A DNA stretch of 64,000 nucleotides from Enterobacter cancerogenus (GCF_019047785.1 NZ_CP077290.1:4650001-4714000), one strand, 5' to 3'; counted from the stretch's first letter, positions 20,793 through 33,013 are shown. Notes: generated by a model from the sequence alone, not told the origin. Program-made: numbers and translations.

Positions 20793-21935
20793 ATGATGAA
20801 AGTTTGGCCTGTCAAACATAGCCCATTACTGTGTCAGCCTGTGCGTTTTATCGCGCGGGATGAACTGAAATCGTTGATTCACAAGGTGACCCATAACCTG
20901 GTGAACATCCACGACAAAACCGGCGAGTTTTTGCTGCGGCTGGACGACGGGCGCGTGATCGATACCAAAGGCTGGGCAGGCTGGGAGTGGACGCACGGCG
21001 TGGGGCTGTACGGAATCTGGCAGTACTACTGCCAGACCGGCGACGAGACGATGCGCGACATTATTGACGGCTGGTTTGCCGCGCGTTTTGCCGAAGGCGC
21101 GACCACCAAAAACGTCAATACCATGTCGCCATTCCTGACCCTGGCCTACCGCTATGAAGAGACGCGCAATCCGGCCTGGCTGCCGTGGCTGGAGAGCTGG
21201 GCGGAGTGGGCGATGAATGAGATGCCGCGTACCGAGCATGGCGGTATGCAACACATCACGCTGGCGGAAGAGAACCACCAGCAGATGTGGGACGACACGC
21301 TGATGATGACGGTGCTACCGCTGGCGAAAATCGGCAAGCTGCTCAACAAGCCGGAGTATGTGGAAGAGGCGGTGTATCAGTTCCTGCTGCACGTCCAGAA
21401 CCTGATGGACAGGGAAACCGGCCTGTGGTTCCACGGCTGGAACTTCGACGGCAACCACAACTTTGCCCGTGCCCGCTGGGCGCGCGGCAACAGCTGGCTG
21501 ACTATCGTCATCCCGGACTTCCTTGAGCTGGTCGATCTGCCTGAAAACAACGCTGTGCGTCGGTATCTGGTGCAGGTGCTGAATGCACAAATTGCGGCGC
21601 TGGCGCAATGTCAGGACGACAGCGGACTATGGCATACGCTGCTCGACGATCCGGACTCGTATCTGGAGGCGTCGGCCACGGCAGGGTTTGCCTACGGGAT
21701 CCTCAAAGCGGTGCGTAAGCGCTATGTCGGCGCGGAGTATGCGGAGGTCGCCGATAAAGCGATTCGCGGTATCGTGAACAATATCTCGCCGGAAGGGGAG
21801 CTGCTGCAAACGTCGTTCGGGACGGGGATGGGCAGCGATCTTGAGTTCTACCGGCAGATCCCGCTGACGTCGATGCCGTACGGGCAGGCGATGGCGATTT
21901 TGTGTTTAACGGAATATTTGCGAAAGTACTTCTGA
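20793..21935 (+). CDS. Glycoside hydrolase family 105, unsaturated rhamnogalacturonyl hydrolase-like
   Basis: Cytoplasmic (alpha/alpha)6-barrel enzyme of 380 residues, no signal peptide. GH105 enzymes hydrate the 4,5-unsaturated uronic acid left by pectate or rhamnogalacturonan lyases and release the sugar. Signature stretches are WAGWEWTHGVGLYG and QQMWDDTLMM (D167/D168; one corresponds to the catalytic aspartate of Bacillus YteR), then FARARWARGNSW. It follows the symporter in an operon. No lyase lies in the window, so the cell would import short unsaturated oligosaccharides. The exact substrate is unknown; RhiN is the likely enterobacterial relative. Confidence 0.85.
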   Translation: MMKVWPVKHSPLLCQPVRFIARDELKSLIHKVTHNLVNIHDKTGEFLLRLDDGRVIDTKGWAGWEWTHGVGLYGIWQYYCQTGDETMRDIIDGWFAARFAEGATTKNVNTMSPFLTLAYRYEETRNPAWLPWLESWAEWAMNEMPRTEHGGMQHITLAEENHQQMWDDTLMMTVLPLAKIGKLLNKPEYVEEAVYQFLLHVQNLMDRETGLWFHGWNFDGNHNFARARWARGNSWLTIVIPDFLELVDLPENNAVRRYLVQVLNAQIAALAQCQDDSGLWHTLLDDPDSYLEASATAGFAYGILKAVRKRYVGAEYAEVADKAIRGIVNNISPEGELLQTSFGTGMGSDLEFYRQIPLTSMPYGQAMAILCLTEYLRKYF

Positions 21936-21942
21936 TAATAAA

Positions 21943-21972
21943 AAACCCGGCCATGGCCGGGTTTCTTTTTTT
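21943..21972. terminator. Bidirectional terminator between GH105 gene and argS
   Basis: A perfect palindrome, AAACCCGGCC joined to GGCCGGGTTT by AT (21943-21964), followed by TCTTTTTTT and preceded by an A-rich run. It can end both the rightward GH105 transcript and the leftward argS transcript. Confidence 0.88.
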
Positions 21973-22000
21973 ACATACGTTCTGCTTTTACATACGTTCT
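21969..22000. repeat. 17-base tandem duplication at the 3' end of argS
   Basis: TTTTACATACGTTCT occurs at 21969-21983 and again at 21986-22000, with a period of 17 bases (16 of 17 match). The second copy encodes the last argS codons and its stop; the first copy is a non-coding duplicate immediately downstream. Confidence 0.9.
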
Positions 22001-23721
22001 ACGGTTTCGATACCCAGGGTATCCAGACCCAGCTTCAGGGTCTTCGCCGTAAGCTGCGCCAGCTTCAGGCGGCTGTTGCGTACCGAGTCGCTCTCTGCCG
22101 ACAGGATAGGGCAGTGCTCGTAGAAGCCAGAGAACAGGCCTGCGAGATCGTACAGATAGGAACACATTACGTGCGGGGTGCCGTCACGCGCGACAACCGC
22201 CAGCGTCTCTTCGAACTGCAGCAGACGCGCGGCCAGCTGCGCTTCACGATCTTCCGTGATGGTGACCGTGGCGTTAGCCAGCGCGCTTTCGTCGATATTG
22301 GCTTTGCGGAACACCGAGAGCACACGGGTGTAAGCGTACTGCATGTACGGTGCCGTGTTACCTTCAAACGCCAGCATGTTATCCCAGTCGAAGATGTAGT
22401 CGGTGGTGCGGTTCTTGGAGAGATCCGCGTATTTCACCGCACCGATACCGACGGCGTTCGCCAGTTTTTCCAGCTCATCGGCAGGCATGTCCGGGTTCTT
22501 CTCGGCCACCAGACGGCGGGCGCGTTCCAGCGCTTCGTCCAGCAGGTCAGAAAGTTTAACCGTGCCACCGGCGCGGGTTTTGAACGGCTTGCCGTCTTTG
22601 CCCAGCATCATGCCGAACATGTGGTGTTCCAGCGGAACGGAATCAGGCACGTAGCCCGCTTTACGCACGATAGTCCACGCCTGCATCAGGTGCTGGTGCT
22701 GACGGGAATCGATGTAGTACAGCACGCGGTCGGCGTGCAGGGTTTCGTAGCGGTATTTTGCGCAGGCGATATCGGTAGTGGTGTAGAGGTAGCCGCCATC
22801 CTTTTTCTGGATGATCACGCCCATCGGTTCGCCTTCCTTGTTTTTGTACTCATCAAGGAACACCACCGTTGCGCCTTCGCTCTCAACCGCCAGGTTTTTG
22901 GCTTTCAGATCCGCCACAATACCCGGCAGCATTGGGTTGTACAGGCTTTCACCCATCACGTCGTCACGGGTCAGCGTGACGTTCAGGCGGTTGTAGGTGA
23001 GCTGGTTCTGGGACATGGTGATATCCACCAGCTTGCGCCACATCTCGAGGAAGTATTGATCGCCGCCCTGCAGTTTTACTACGTAGCTGCGCGCGCGCTC
23101 GGCGAAGGCTTCGTCTTCATCGTAGTGCTTTTTGGCTTCACGGTAGAACCCTTCCAGGTCTGCCAGCGCCATTTCACCCGCATTTTCCTGCTGCTGTTTT
23201 TCCAGGTAAGCAATCAGCATGCCGAACTGTGTACCCCAGTCGCCCACGTGGTTCGCACGGATCACCTTGTGGCCGAGGAACTCGTTGGTGCGCACGGCGG
23301 CATCACCGATGATGGTGGAGCGCAGGTGGCCCACGTGCATCTCTTTCGCCACGTTCGGGGCGGAGTAGTCGATCACGATGGTCTGCGGCTCTGGTTGGGA
23401 AACACCCAGACGGTCAGATTTCAGGGCCGCGTCAACGTGGCTTGCCAGGAACGCAGGCTCCAGGAAGATATTGATAAAGCCCGGGCCGGCAATTTCGGTT
23501 TTGCTGGCAATGCCGGTGAGATCCAGATGCGTCAGTACCTGCTCAGCGAGCTGTCGCGGTGGCATGCCCAGTTTTTTAGCCACTGCCATCACGCCGTTAG
23601 CCTGATAGTCGCCAAACTGTACTTTTGCTGACTGACGAACCTGCGGTTCGCAATCCGCAGGCGCACCTGCGGCAATCAGTGCCTGACTGACTTTTTCTGA
23701 GAGAAGAGCCTGAATATTCAC
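21988..23721 (-). CDS. argS: Arginyl-tRNA synthetase
   Basis: Class I aminoacyl-tRNA synthetase of 577 residues charging tRNA-Arg. The HIGH-type motif is [11 protein letters not shown] (in [15 protein letters not shown]). The N-terminal tRNA-recognition domain and the C-terminal DALR anticodon-binding domain are present, and the protein ends ETVERM as in E. coli. It faces the GH105 gene across a bidirectional terminator. A strong promoter (23788-23816) lies upstream. Confidence 0.98.
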   Translation of the reverse strand: MNIQALLSEKVSQALIAAGAPADCEPQVRQSAKVQFGDYQANGVMAVAKKLGMPPRQLAEQVLTHLDLTGIASKTEIAGPGFINIFLEPAFLASHVDAALKSDRLGVSQPEPQTIVIDYSAPNVAKEMHVGHLRSTIIGDAAVRTNEFLGHKVIRANHVGDWGTQFGMLIAYLEKQQQENAGEMALADLEGFYREAKKHYDEDEAFAERARSYVVKLQGGDQYFLEMWRKLVDITMSQNQLTYNRLNVTLTRDDVMGESLYNPMLPGIVADLKAKNLAVESEGATVVFLDEYKNKEGEPMGVIIQKKDGGYLYTTTDIACAKYRYETLHADRVLYYIDSRQHQHLMQAWTIVRKAGYVPDSVPLEHHMFGMMLGKDGKPFKTRAGGTVKLSDLLDEALERARRLVAEKNPDMPADELEKLANAVGIGAVKYADLSKNRTTDYIFDWDNMLAFEGNTAPYMQYAYTRVLSVFRKANIDESALANATVTITEDREAQLAARLLQFEETLAVVARDGTPHVMCSYLYDLAGLFSGFYEHCPILSAESDSVRNSRLKLAQLTAKTLKLGLDTLGIETVERM

Positions 23722-23787
23722 CTGGATACCTTACGTTTTTGCTGCGGGTTAACATCCACCCACACCAGTTAAAGAATTTAGGGCGCG

Positions 23788-23816
23788 AGTATACTGCAAA
23801 TGCCCGCGTGCGTCAG
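23788..23816 (-). promoter_or_regulatory. Sigma-70 promoter of argS (predicted)
   Basis: On the minus strand CTGACG, a 17-base spacer and TATACT. This is close to consensus with ideal spacing, about 67 bases before the argS start. Confidence 0.7.
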
Positions 23817-23960
23817 CCCTGCGGGGGCTGAAGATTGCTCAGAATCCAGGCTAAGAAGGTGTGCATAATCATGCAGTAATAAAAACCCCGAATCTGCGGT
23901 TGGTTGACGGCAGGCAACAGAGTAAATTAGCGGCTTTGCGACCCGATAAGAGACTGACGT

Positions 23961-24530
23961 ATGGCGAACTGGCACTCGATTGACGAACTGCATGATATTT
24001 CCGCAGATTTACCGCGCTTCACCCAGGCGTTCACAGAACTTGCCACCCGCCTCGGTCTGGATATTGCACCGCTTGAGGCCGATCACATCTCTTTACGCTG
24101 CCATCAAAACGCGACGGCCGAGCGCTGGCGTCGTGGATTTGAACAGTGCGGCGAGTTGCTTTCTGAAAACATCATTAACGGGCGGCCAATTTGTCTGTTC
24201 AAACTGCATGAACCGGTCTGTGTGGCGCACTGGCGCTTCACGGTGGTGGAACTGCCCTGGCCGGGTGAAAAACGCTATCCGCACGAAGGCTGGGAGCATA
24301 TCGAAATTGTTCTGCCGGGCGAGCCTGACGGCCTGAATGCCCGTGCGCTGGCGCTGTTATCTGACGAAGGCTTAAGCAAGCCGGGGATCTTTGTCAAAAC
24401 GAGTTCCCCGAAAGGCGAACGCGAGCGTTTGCCTAACCCGACGCTGGCGGTCACCGACGGACAGGTGACGGTGAAATTTCATCCGTGGACGATAGAGCAG
24501 ATTGTCGCCAGCGAAGCTTCAGAGTTGTGA
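23961..24530 (+). CDS. yecM: YecM, VOC-superfamily protein
   Basis: Protein of 189 residues of unknown function, very similar to E. coli YecM (MANW-SIDELHDI, HISLRCHQNATAERWRRGFEQCGELLSE). Its fold relates to vicinal-oxygen-chelate enzymes and a metal-dependent role has been suggested. Conserved histidines and glutamates occur in DHISLRCH and GWEHIEIVLPG. It is transcribed toward cutC, 69 bases on, and divergently from argS. Confidence 0.93.
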   Translation: MANWHSIDELHDISADLPRFTQAFTELATRLGLDIAPLEADHISLRCHQNATAERWRRGFEQCGELLSENIINGRPICLFKLHEPVCVAHWRFTVVELPWPGEKRYPHEGWEHIEIVLPGEPDGLNARALALLSDEGLSKPGIFVKTSSPKGERERLPNPTLAVTDGQVTVKFHPWTIEQIVASEASEL

Positions 24531-24599
24531 CGCTACGCGAAGACCCCGTGCGGGCAGCGTGTCACGATAGCGTGTTGAATCGATTTTAGGGAGGAAAAG

Positions 24600-25343
24600 A
24601 TGGCGCTGCTGGAGATTTGTTGTTACAGCGTGGAGTGTGCCGTTACGGCGCAAAAGCACGGGGCCGATCGCATTGAACTTTGTGCGGCACCGAAAGAGGG
24701 CGGGCTGACGCCGTCGTACGGCGTGCTGAAATCTGCCCGCCGGGACGTCACGATCCCGGTACACCCGATCGTCCGCCCGCGCGGCGGTGATTTTTGTTAC
24801 ACAGCGGGTGAATTCAGTGCCATGCTTGATGATATCGCCCTCGTGCGCGACCTGGGCTTCCCTGGGCTGGTGACCGGCCTGCTTGATGAAGACGGCAATG
24901 TCGATCTTCCCCGCATGCGCCAGGTGATGGCGGCCGCAAAGGGTATGGCCGTCACCTTTCATCGCGCGTTTGATATGTGTAAAGCACCTCTTCAAGCCTT
25001 TGATACGCTGGCGGAACTTGGCGTAGCCCGCGTTCTGACGTCCGGCCAGCAAGCATCAGCTGAAAAAGGACTGCAATTAATTACGGAACTAAAAGCACAT
25101 TCCGGTGTTCCAATCATTATGGCGGGCGCAGGAGTACGCGCCAGCAAGCTGGAACTGTTTTTAAACGCAGGGGTAGAAGAGCTTCACAGCTCAGCGGGGA
25201 AATGGATACCGTCACCTATGCGTTATCGCAATACAGGGTTGTCTATGTCGACGGATGCTGAAGCGGATGAGTACTCGCGCTACGGTGTAGATGGAGAGTC
25301 GGTTGCGGTAATGAAATCGCTGATTGAACGTCATCACGTGTAG
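24600..25343 (+). CDS. cutC: CutC family protein (copper homeostasis protein)
   Basis: Cytoplasmic TIM-barrel protein of 247 residues. It was named for copper tolerance, but in E. coli the copper phenotype has been traced to the MicL sRNA in the same locus, so its own function is uncertain. The motifs [30 protein letters not shown] and [10 protein letters not shown] are typical. A GGGAGGAAAAG ribosome site precedes the ATG. The 3' end of the gene carries a sigma-E-like promoter and the MicL sequence. Confidence 0.95.
   Translation: MALLEICCYSVECAVTAQKHGADRIELCAAPKEGGLTPSYGVLKSARRDVTIPVHPIVRPRGGDFCYTAGEFSAMLDDIALVRDLGFPGLVTGLLDEDGNVDLPRMRQVMAAAKGMAVTFHRAFDMCKAPLQAFDTLAELGVARVLTSGQQASAEKGLQLITELKAHSGVPIIMAGAGVRASKLELFLNAGVEELHSSAGKWIPSPMRYRNTGLSMSTDAEADEYSRYGVDGESVAVMKSLIERHHV
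25085..25113 (+). promoter_or_regulatory. Sigma-E-type promoter of micL inside cutC
   Basis: GGAACT at 25085-25090 and TCCAA at 25109-25113 resemble the RpoE -35 (GGAACTT) and -10 (TCNAA) elements at suitable spacing. Transcription would start near 25120 and run to the terminator at 25432, giving about 310 bases; E. coli MicL is 307. Confidence 0.65.
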
Positions 25344-25432
25344 CAACGTACCGATTTTTACCGCGCATCATGTCGCCCAATATGATGCTTGCTTGTACCA
25401 GGCCCCTGCAATTTCAACAGGGGCCTTTTTTT
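25120..25432 (+). ncRNA. micL: MicL sRNA (RyeF), with processed MicL-S at the 3' end
   Basis: A sigma-E-dependent sRNA made from within and beyond the cutC 3' end. In E. coli it represses lpp, the major lipoprotein. The last 80 bases (about 25353-25432) would be the processed MicL-S. This part includes GATGCTTGCTTGTACCAGG before the terminator, as I recall from E. coli. Evidence is the promoter match, the length and this 3' sequence; the 5' end is inferred. Confidence 0.75.
25401..25432 (+). terminator. Intrinsic terminator of cutC / micL
   Basis: GGCCCCTG (25401-25408) pairs with CAGGGGCC (25418-25425), followed by seven T. A strong Rho-independent terminator with the T-tail expected of an Hfq-bound sRNA. 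Confidence 0.92.
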
Positions 25433-25434
25433 CT

Positions 25435-25558
25435 CCGTCATATTTCAAGCCGCAGCGGCGTTGGCCGCCTCGCTCACCCCAGTCACTTACCGATGTAAGC
25501 TCCCGGGGATTCGCTGCGTTGCCGCCTTGCTGCAACGTGAAATATTTTGGAAAAATAG
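25435..25558. repeat. ERIC element (diverged)
   Basis: Enterobacterial repetitive intergenic consensus. The centre reads CTCACCCCAGTCACTTAC then GATGTAAGCTCCCGGGGATTC, which are the ERIC2 and ERIC1 primer regions. Ends (TCATATTTCAAG and CGTGAAATATTTTGG) are imperfect inverted repeats. It lies directly after the micL terminator and is more diverged than the second ERIC at 33043. Confidence 0.88.
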
Positions 25559-25576
25559 TGCCCGATGAGGCGAGTA

Positions 25577-25606
25577 GGCCGGGTAAGGCGTAGCCGCCAC
25601 CCGGCA
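25577..25606. repeat. Single REP element
   Basis: GGCCGGGTAAGGCG...CGCCACCCGGC, one REP unit at the 3' end of cmoB, next to the ERIC. It may protect or end the leftward cmoAB transcript. Confidence 0.8.
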
Positions 25607-25612
25607 TCAAGG

Positions 25613-27760
<2,148 letters not shown>

Positions 27761-27811
27761 ACTAACTCCCTGTTTTTGGCAGATGGTACGTCTCTATGAT
27801 AGGGGGTGATT

Positions 27812-28630
27812 TCAGAAAAGAGAAGATTGTTGTGGAATGGCGGGGGCGCTGCCGACAGACGGAACCGCAGCCTGCAAGGCCTGCCAGAGAGCATCGACCA
27901 GTTCAGGGGCCTGGGCGATATCGGGGGTGTGTAAAAACAGATACGGCGTGGTGGCTTGCTCCCATTTCGGCAACGTTTGCAGCCAGACGCTAAACAATTC
28001 ACGATTTTGCTGCATGTTATCGCTGCCGATAAACCGGACCATCGGGTTAGCGGCGGTCAGCACCGCATGCACCGGGACTTTGGGCTTTTTACGTTGGGCG
28101 TCAATAATGGCTTCACTCTGGGGGATCGCGCTGTGTACCGGTCTGGAATCGAGAATGACGCGGTTAATGCCCCGGTCGTGCAGCCCGCGGTTCAGCGCTT
28201 TCTCCGCCTCGCCTTTGGCAAAGAACTCGGGATGCCTGACCTCTACACCGTAGGTGAATTCCCGGGGCAGGGCATCAAGAAACTGCCACAGCGCAGGCAG
28301 ATCGCGCGGGCCAAAGACCGCGGGAAGCTGGAGCCAGTACTGCCCGATGCGGTTAGCCAGAGGCGACATCCGGGTGAAAAACTCTTCGGTTAAATCACCG
28401 CAGTTGCGCAGGGCGGCGGTGTGCGAGATGGTTGCCGGGAATTTAAAGCAGAAGCGAAACGCGTCGGTGGTCTGCTCGCGCCAGCGCGCGACAATCTCGG
28501 CGCGAGGCAGGGCATAAAGCGTGGTATTTCCCTCCACGCAGTTGAAGTGTCGGGCATACTCTTCAAGGCTGGTGATGCCAAGGCGCACCCACTTCGGGTG
28601 CGACCACTGAGGCAAGCCCACGTACATCAT
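27812..28630 (-). CDS. yecE: YecE, DUF72 family protein
   Basis: Soluble protein of 272 residues with a DUF72 TIM-barrel-like fold; function unknown. The N-terminus ([14 protein letters not shown]) and the motifs [25 protein letters not shown] and [10 protein letters not shown] are typical. It overlaps the upstream yecD by 4 bases, so the pair is translationally coupled, which hints at a shared role. Confidence 0.92.
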   Translation of the reverse strand: MMYVGLPQWSHPKWVRLGITSLEEYARHFNCVEGNTTLYALPRAEIVARWREQTTDAFRFCFKFPATISHTAALRNCGDLTEEFFTRMSPLANRIGQYWLQLPAVFGPRDLPALWQFLDALPREFTYGVEVRHPEFFAKGEAEKALNRGLHDRGINRVILDSRPVHSAIPQSEAIIDAQRKKPKVPVHAVLTAANPMVRFIGSDNMQQNRELFSVWLQTLPKWEQATTPYLFLHTPDIAQAPELVDALWQALQAAVPSVGSAPAIPQQSSLF

Positions 28631-29193
28631 AGCGCGTTTAAAATCTCGTCCGTGCTGCGCACGCGGCCAATGCGCGGGAAGATGTGGGTCATGCTGCCCT
28701 GATGTTGCTCGGAAGAGGCGGCGCTACAGGCATCCTCAGCGATGACCAGGTTAAAACCCAGCTCCCAGGCGTTGCGCGCGGTGGATTCCACGCCGATATT
28801 GGTGGAGATCCCGCACAGGATGATGGTGTCGATCCCGCGGCGGCGCAGCTGCAGCTCAAGATCGGTACCGTAGAACGCGCCCCACTGGCGTTTGGTGACT
28901 TCAAGGTCGCTGTCGCGTTTACCGAGAGACTCTGGATAGGCCCACCAGTTTTCCGGCAGCGCGTGGGCCGGGGCCTGCGCGTCGACAGGTTGCTTCAGCG
29001 CTTCGGCGAAGTCGGCTGACCAGCCTACGCGCACCATGACCACGGGCGCACCGCTGGCGCGGCATTTTTCCGCCAGGCGAGCGGCACGGCTCACCACCTC
29101 GTCAGCAGTATGCGGACCACCGGCAAAAGGGAGGATCCCTTCCTGCAAATCAATGACGACAAGTGCAGTTTTGGTGGCATCAAGTGTGAACAT
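28627..29193 (-). CDS. yecD: YecD, isochorismatase-family hydrolase
   Basis: Cysteine hydrolase of 188 residues. The catalytic triad expected for the family is visible: D in [11 protein letters not shown] in [10 protein letters not shown] and C in [13 protein letters not shown]. The natural substrate of YecD is unknown. It is first of a yecD-yecE pair and divergent from aspS. Confidence 0.92.
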   Translation of the reverse strand: MFTLDATKTALVVIDLQEGILPFAGGPHTADEVVSRAARLAEKCRASGAPVVMVRVGWSADFAEALKQPVDAQAPAHALPENWWAYPESLGKRDSDLEVTKRQWGAFYGTDLELQLRRRGIDTIILCGISTNIGVESTARNAWELGFNLVIAEDACSAASSEQHQGSMTHIFPRIGRVRSTDEILNAL

Positions 29194-29352
29194 AGTAACT
29201 CCAGTTAAATGAATCGCTTTGGTTACACCTTACGACGTTATTCCCTGTTATCGGGCGGATAATTTTGTTAATTTTTGTGAGAATGCGCAATTAGAGCGCA
29301 GCAAACCACCGTCAGACCGTGCTTCGCTCTTATCGTCGGGCGGAATTTCCAG

Positions 29353-29358
29353 TATAAT
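29353..29358 (+). promoter_or_regulatory. Probable -10 element of the aspS promoter
   Basis: A perfect TATAAT within the 264-base yecD-aspS interval, about 100 bases before aspS. The -35 at 17-base spacing (TTATCG) is weak. The rest of the interval shows no gene; a 74-codon open frame at 29219-29443 lacks family resemblance. Confidence 0.5.
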
Positions 29359-29457
29359 AGCCGCCTTTTTTCATCCAGTTGTGACATACAGAAAGCTGCG
29401 ACATAGTAGCCTGTACATCAGGCAACATTTAGCCTGCGGCTAATTAAGGGATATCTC

Positions 29458-31230
29458 ATGCGTACAGAATATTGCGGGCAGCTGCGTCAGTCCCACGTCG
29501 GGCAGCAGGTAACCCTGTGTGGTTGGGTCAATCGCCGTCGCGATCTCGGTAGCCTTATCTTTATTGATATGCGCGACCGCGAAGGTATTGTTCAGGTGTT
29601 CTTCGATCCCGATCGCGCAGAGGCGTTGAAGCTGGCGTCTGAGCTGCGTAATGAGTTCTGCATCCAGGTAACCGGCACCGTGCGTGCGCGTGACGAGAAA
29701 AACGTCAATGCAGAGATGGCGACGGGCGCAGTTGAAGTGCTGGCCTCCGATCTGGTCATCATCAACCGTGCCGAAGCGTTGCCGCTGGACTCCAACCATG
29801 TCAACACCGAAGAAGCACGCCTGAAATACCGCTACCTGGATCTGCGTCGCCCGGAAATGGCTCAGCGCCTGAAGACCCGTGCGAAAATCACCAGCCTGGT
29901 GCGCCGCTTTATGGATGACCACGGTTTCCTGGATATCGAAACACCGATGCTGACCAAAGCCACGCCGGAAGGCGCGCGCGATTACCTGGTCCCGTCCCGC
30001 GTTCATAAAGGCAAGTTCTACGCGCTGCCGCAGTCTCCTCAGCTGTTCAAACAGCTGCTGATGATGTCCGGCTTCGATCGCTACTATCAGATTGTAAAAT
30101 GCTTCCGCGACGAAGACCTGCGTGCTGACCGTCAGCCAGAATTTACCCAGATCGATGTGGAAACCTCCTTCATGACCGCCGAGCAGGTGCGTGAAGTGAT
30201 GGAAGCGCTGGTGCGCGGCCTGTGGAACGACGTCAAAGGCGTTGAGCTGGGCGACTTCCCTGTCATGACCTTCGCCGAAGCCGAGCGTCGCTACGGCTCC
30301 GACAAACCAGACCTGCGTAACCCGATGGAGCTGGTGGACGTGGCGGACCTGGTGAAATCCGTTGAGTTCGCGGTCTTTGCTGGCCCGGCTAACGATGCCA
30401 AAGGCCGTGTGGCTGCCCTGCGCGTACCGGGCGGTGCCAGCTTGAGCCGTAAGCAGATTGACGACTACGGCAATTTCATCAAAATCTACGGCGCGAAAGG
30501 CCTGGCCTATATTAAAGTGACCGAACGCGCGAAAGGCCTGGACGGTATCACCAGCCCGGTGGCGAAGTTCCTGAACGCGGACATTGTAGAAGCGATCCTT
30601 GAGCGCACTGGCGCGCAGGACGGCGATATGATCTTCTTCGGCGCAGACAACAAAAAAGTCGTTGCGGATGCGATGGGCGCGCTGCGTCTGAAGCTCGGCA
30701 AAGACCTGAGTCTGACCGACGAAACCAAATGGGCACCGCTGTGGGTTATCGACTTCCCGATGTTTGAAGACGACGGCGAAGGCGGCCTGACCGCAATGCA
30801 CCACCCGTTCACCTCGCCAAAAGACATGACGGCGGCAGAGCTGAAAGCGGCCCCGGAAGAGGCGGTAGCGAACGCCTATGACATGGTCATCAACGGCTAC
30901 GAAGTGGGCGGGGGTTCCGTGCGTATTCACAGCGGCGAGATGCAGCAGACCGTGTTCGGTATTCTTGGCATTAACGAGCAGGAGCAGCGCGAGAAGTTCG
31001 GCTTCCTGCTGGACGCCCTGAAATACGGTACGCCGCCGCACGCGGGTCTGGCATTCGGTCTTGACCGTCTGACCATGCTGCTGACCGGCACCGACAACAT
31101 TCGCGATGTTATCGCCTTCCCGAAAACCACGGCTGCTGCGTGTCTGATGACCGAAGCACCAAGCTTTGCTAACCCAGCTTCACTGGCTGAGTTAGGCATT
31201 GAAGTGGTGAAGAAGGACGAGAAAAACTGA
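29458..31230 (+). CDS. aspS: Aspartyl-tRNA synthetase
   Basis: Class II aminoacyl-tRNA synthetase of 590 residues charging tRNA-Asp. The N-terminal OB-fold anticodon domain ([30 protein letters not shown]) leads to the catalytic core with motif 2 ([16 protein letters not shown]) and motif 3 (GLAFGLDRL). The bacterial GAD insertion lies between them. nudB starts two bases after the stop, so they share an operon. Confidence 0.98.
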   Translation: MRTEYCGQLRQSHVGQQVTLCGWVNRRRDLGSLIFIDMRDREGIVQVFFDPDRAEALKLASELRNEFCIQVTGTVRARDEKNVNAEMATGAVEVLASDLVIINRAEALPLDSNHVNTEEARLKYRYLDLRRPEMAQRLKTRAKITSLVRRFMDDHGFLDIETPMLTKATPEGARDYLVPSRVHKGKFYALPQSPQLFKQLLMMSGFDRYYQIVKCFRDEDLRADRQPEFTQIDVETSFMTAEQVREVMEALVRGLWNDVKGVELGDFPVMTFAEAERRYGSDKPDLRNPMELVDVADLVKSVEFAVFAGPANDAKGRVAALRVPGGASLSRKQIDDYGNFIKIYGAKGLAYIKVTERAKGLDGITSPVAKFLNADIVEAILERTGAQDGDMIFFGADNKKVVADAMGALRLKLGKDLSLTDETKWAPLWVIDFPMFEDDGEGGLTAMHHPFTSPKDMTAAELKAAPEEAVANAYDMVINGYEVGGGSVRIHSGEMQQTVFGILGINEQEQREKFGFLLDALKYGTPPHAGLAFGLDRLTMLLTGTDNIRDVIAFPKTTAAACLMTEAPSFANPASLAELGIEVVKKDEKN

Positions 31231-31231
31231 T

Positions 31232-31675
31232 ATGGCATATAAGCGTCCCGTTTCTGTTCTGGTGGTCATTTATGCAGAAGATACGAAGCGGGTGCTGATG
31301 TTGCAGCGGCGTGACGACCCTGATTTCTGGCAGTCGGTTACCGGCAGCCTGGAAGAGGGGGAGACCGCGTCGCAGGCCGCCGCGCGTGAAGTAAAGGAAG
31401 AGGTCACGATTGACGTTGCCAGTGAGCAACTGACCCTGAAGGACTGTCAGCGCACGGTGGAGTTTGAAATTTTTAGCCATTTACGTCATCGCTATGCGCC
31501 GGGGATTGAGCGCAATACGGAATCGTGGTTCTGTCTCGCGCTCCCCCACGAACGGGAGATCGTGTTCACGGAACACCTGACCTACCGCTGGGTGAACGCG
31601 ACGGATGCCGCCGCGCTGACCAAGTCGTGGAGCAACCGGCAGGCGATTGAAGAATTTGTAATTAACGCTGCCTGA
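31232..31675 (+). CDS. nudB: Dihydroneopterin triphosphate diphosphatase NudB
   Basis: Nudix hydrolase of 147 residues that removes pyrophosphate from dihydroneopterin triphosphate, an early step of folate synthesis. The Nudix box is visible from GSLEEGETASQAAAREVKEE. It sits between aspS and yebC on the same strand, as in E. coli. Confidence 0.96.
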   Translation: MAYKRPVSVLVVIYAEDTKRVLMLQRRDDPDFWQSVTGSLEEGETASQAAAREVKEEVTIDVASEQLTLKDCQRTVEFEIFSHLRHRYAPGIERNTESWFCLALPHEREIVFTEHLTYRWVNATDAAALTKSWSNRQAIEEFVINAA

Positions 31676-31702
31676 GAAGGCGCGATTTTTGGAGAACTTT
31701 TT

Positions 31703-32443
31703 ATGGCAGGTCATAGTAAGTGGGCCAACACCAAACACCGCAAAGCGGCACAGGATGCCAAGCGCGGTAAAATCTTTACCAAAATCATTCGTGAGCTGGT
31801 AACGGCAGCACGTCTGGGCGGCGGCGATCCGGCGTCTAACCCACGCCTGCGCGCAGCGGTTGATAAAGCGCTGTCCAACAACATGACGCGTGACACCCTG
31901 AACCGTGCTATCGCACGCGGCGTGGGCGGTGATGAAGACGCGAACATGGAAACCATCATTTATGAAGGTTACGGCCCTGGCGGTACTGCGGTCATGGTGG
32001 AATGCCTGTCCGACAACCGTAACCGTACCGTTGCCGAAGTGCGCCATGCGTTCACCAAAACCGGTGGCAACCTGGGTACCGACGGCTCCGTGGCTTACCT
32101 GTTCAGCAAAAAAGGCGTGATCTCGTTTGAGAAAGGCGATGAAGATGTGATCATGGAAGCTGCGCTGGAAGCGGGTGCGGAAGACGTGGTGACCTACGAC
32201 GACGGCGCTATCGACGTGTATACCGCGTGGGAAGAGATGGGGGCCGTGCGTGATGCGCTGGAAGCGGCGGGCCTGAAAGCGGACAACGCTGAAGTCTCTA
32301 TGATCCCGTCTACCAAAGCAGACATGGATGCTGAAACGGCACCAAAACTGCTGCGTCTGATCGACATGCTTGAAGATTGCGACGACGTGCAGGAAGTGTA
32401 CCACAACGGTGAAATCTCTGATGAGGTGGCGGCAACGCTGTAA
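31703..32443 (+). CDS. yebC: YebC, TACO1-family protein
   Basis: Cytoplasmic protein of 246 residues of the YebC/TACO1 family. Members have been described as transcription regulators and, more recently, as ribosome-associated factors that help translation of proline stretches. The start [22 protein letters not shown] is the family hallmark. A GGAGAA ribosome site precedes the ATG. It is followed 37 bases on by ruvC. Confidence 0.97.
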   Translation: MAGHSKWANTKHRKAAQDAKRGKIFTKIIRELVTAARLGGGDPASNPRLRAAVDKALSNNMTRDTLNRAIARGVGGDEDANMETIIYEGYGPGGTAVMVECLSDNRNRTVAEVRHAFTKTGGNLGTDGSVAYLFSKKGVISFEKGDEDVIMEAALEAGAEDVVTYDDGAIDVYTAWEEMGAVRDALEAAGLKADNAEVSMIPSTKADMDAETAPKLLRLIDMLEDCDDVQEVYHNGEISDEVAATL

Positions 32444-32480
32444 TGGCGTGGCTTAACCTTGTCGTAAGTGGAGACGCGCG

Positions 32481-33002
32481 ATGTCGATAATCCTTGGGAT
32501 TGACCCCGGCTCGCGCATCACCGGTTATGGCGTCATCCGTCAGGTTGGACGCCAGTTAACCTATCTGGGCAGCGGCTGCATTCGCACAAAGGTCGACGAT
32601 TTGCCGTCACGCCTGAAGCTGATTTATGCAGGCGTATCGGAGATTATCACCCAGTTCCAGCCTGACTATTTCGCCATCGAGCAGGTCTTTATGGCGAAAA
32701 ACGCCGATTCAGCACTCAAGCTGGGCCAGGCTCGCGGTGTGGCAATTGTTGCCGCCGTGAACCAGGATTTGCCCGTGTTCGAGTATGCGGCAAGACAGGT
32801 CAAGCAGACGGTGGTCGGCATAGGTAGCGCGGAGAAAAGCCAGGTGCAGCACATGGTACGTACCTTGCTGAAGCTTCCCGCTAACCCGCAGGCCGATGCC
32901 GCCGATGCGCTGGCGATTGCAATAACCCATTGCCACGTCAGCCAGAATGCGATGCAGATGAGCGAGTCGCGGCTTAATCTGGCGAGAGGCAGGTTACGAT
33001 AA
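32481..33002 (+). CDS. ruvC: Holliday junction resolvase RuvC
   Basis: Endonuclease of 173 residues, active as a dimer, that resolves Holliday junctions with RuvAB. Metal-binding acidic residues are visible in [15 protein letters not shown] and [10 protein letters not shown]. In E. coli ruvC is expressed with yebC and is not under LexA control. The terminator just after it overlaps the LexA site of ruvAB. Confidence 0.98.
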   Translation: MSIILGIDPGSRITGYGVIRQVGRQLTYLGSGCIRTKVDDLPSRLKLIYAGVSEIITQFQPDYFAIEQVFMAKNADSALKLGQARGVAIVAAVNQDLPVFEYAARQVKQTVVGIGSAEKSQVQHMVRTLLKLPANPQADAADALAIAITHCHVSQNAMQMSESRLNLARGRLR

Positions 33003-33013
33003 AGAGAAATCAG

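Noticed and set aside
22114..23631. 505-codon open frame antisense to argS
   Set aside because: Shadow of argS codon usage; no domain resemblance, no separate promoter or ribosome site.
29219..29443. 74-codon open frame upstream of aspS
   Set aside because: It covers the likely aspS promoter, has no recognisable family and no convincing ribosome site.
29440..31041. 533-codon open frame antisense to aspS
   Set aside because: It lies wholly opposite a well-supported essential gene. Its His/Gln/Arg-rich composition is typical of shadow frames in GC-rich enterobacterial genes, and no family is recognisable.
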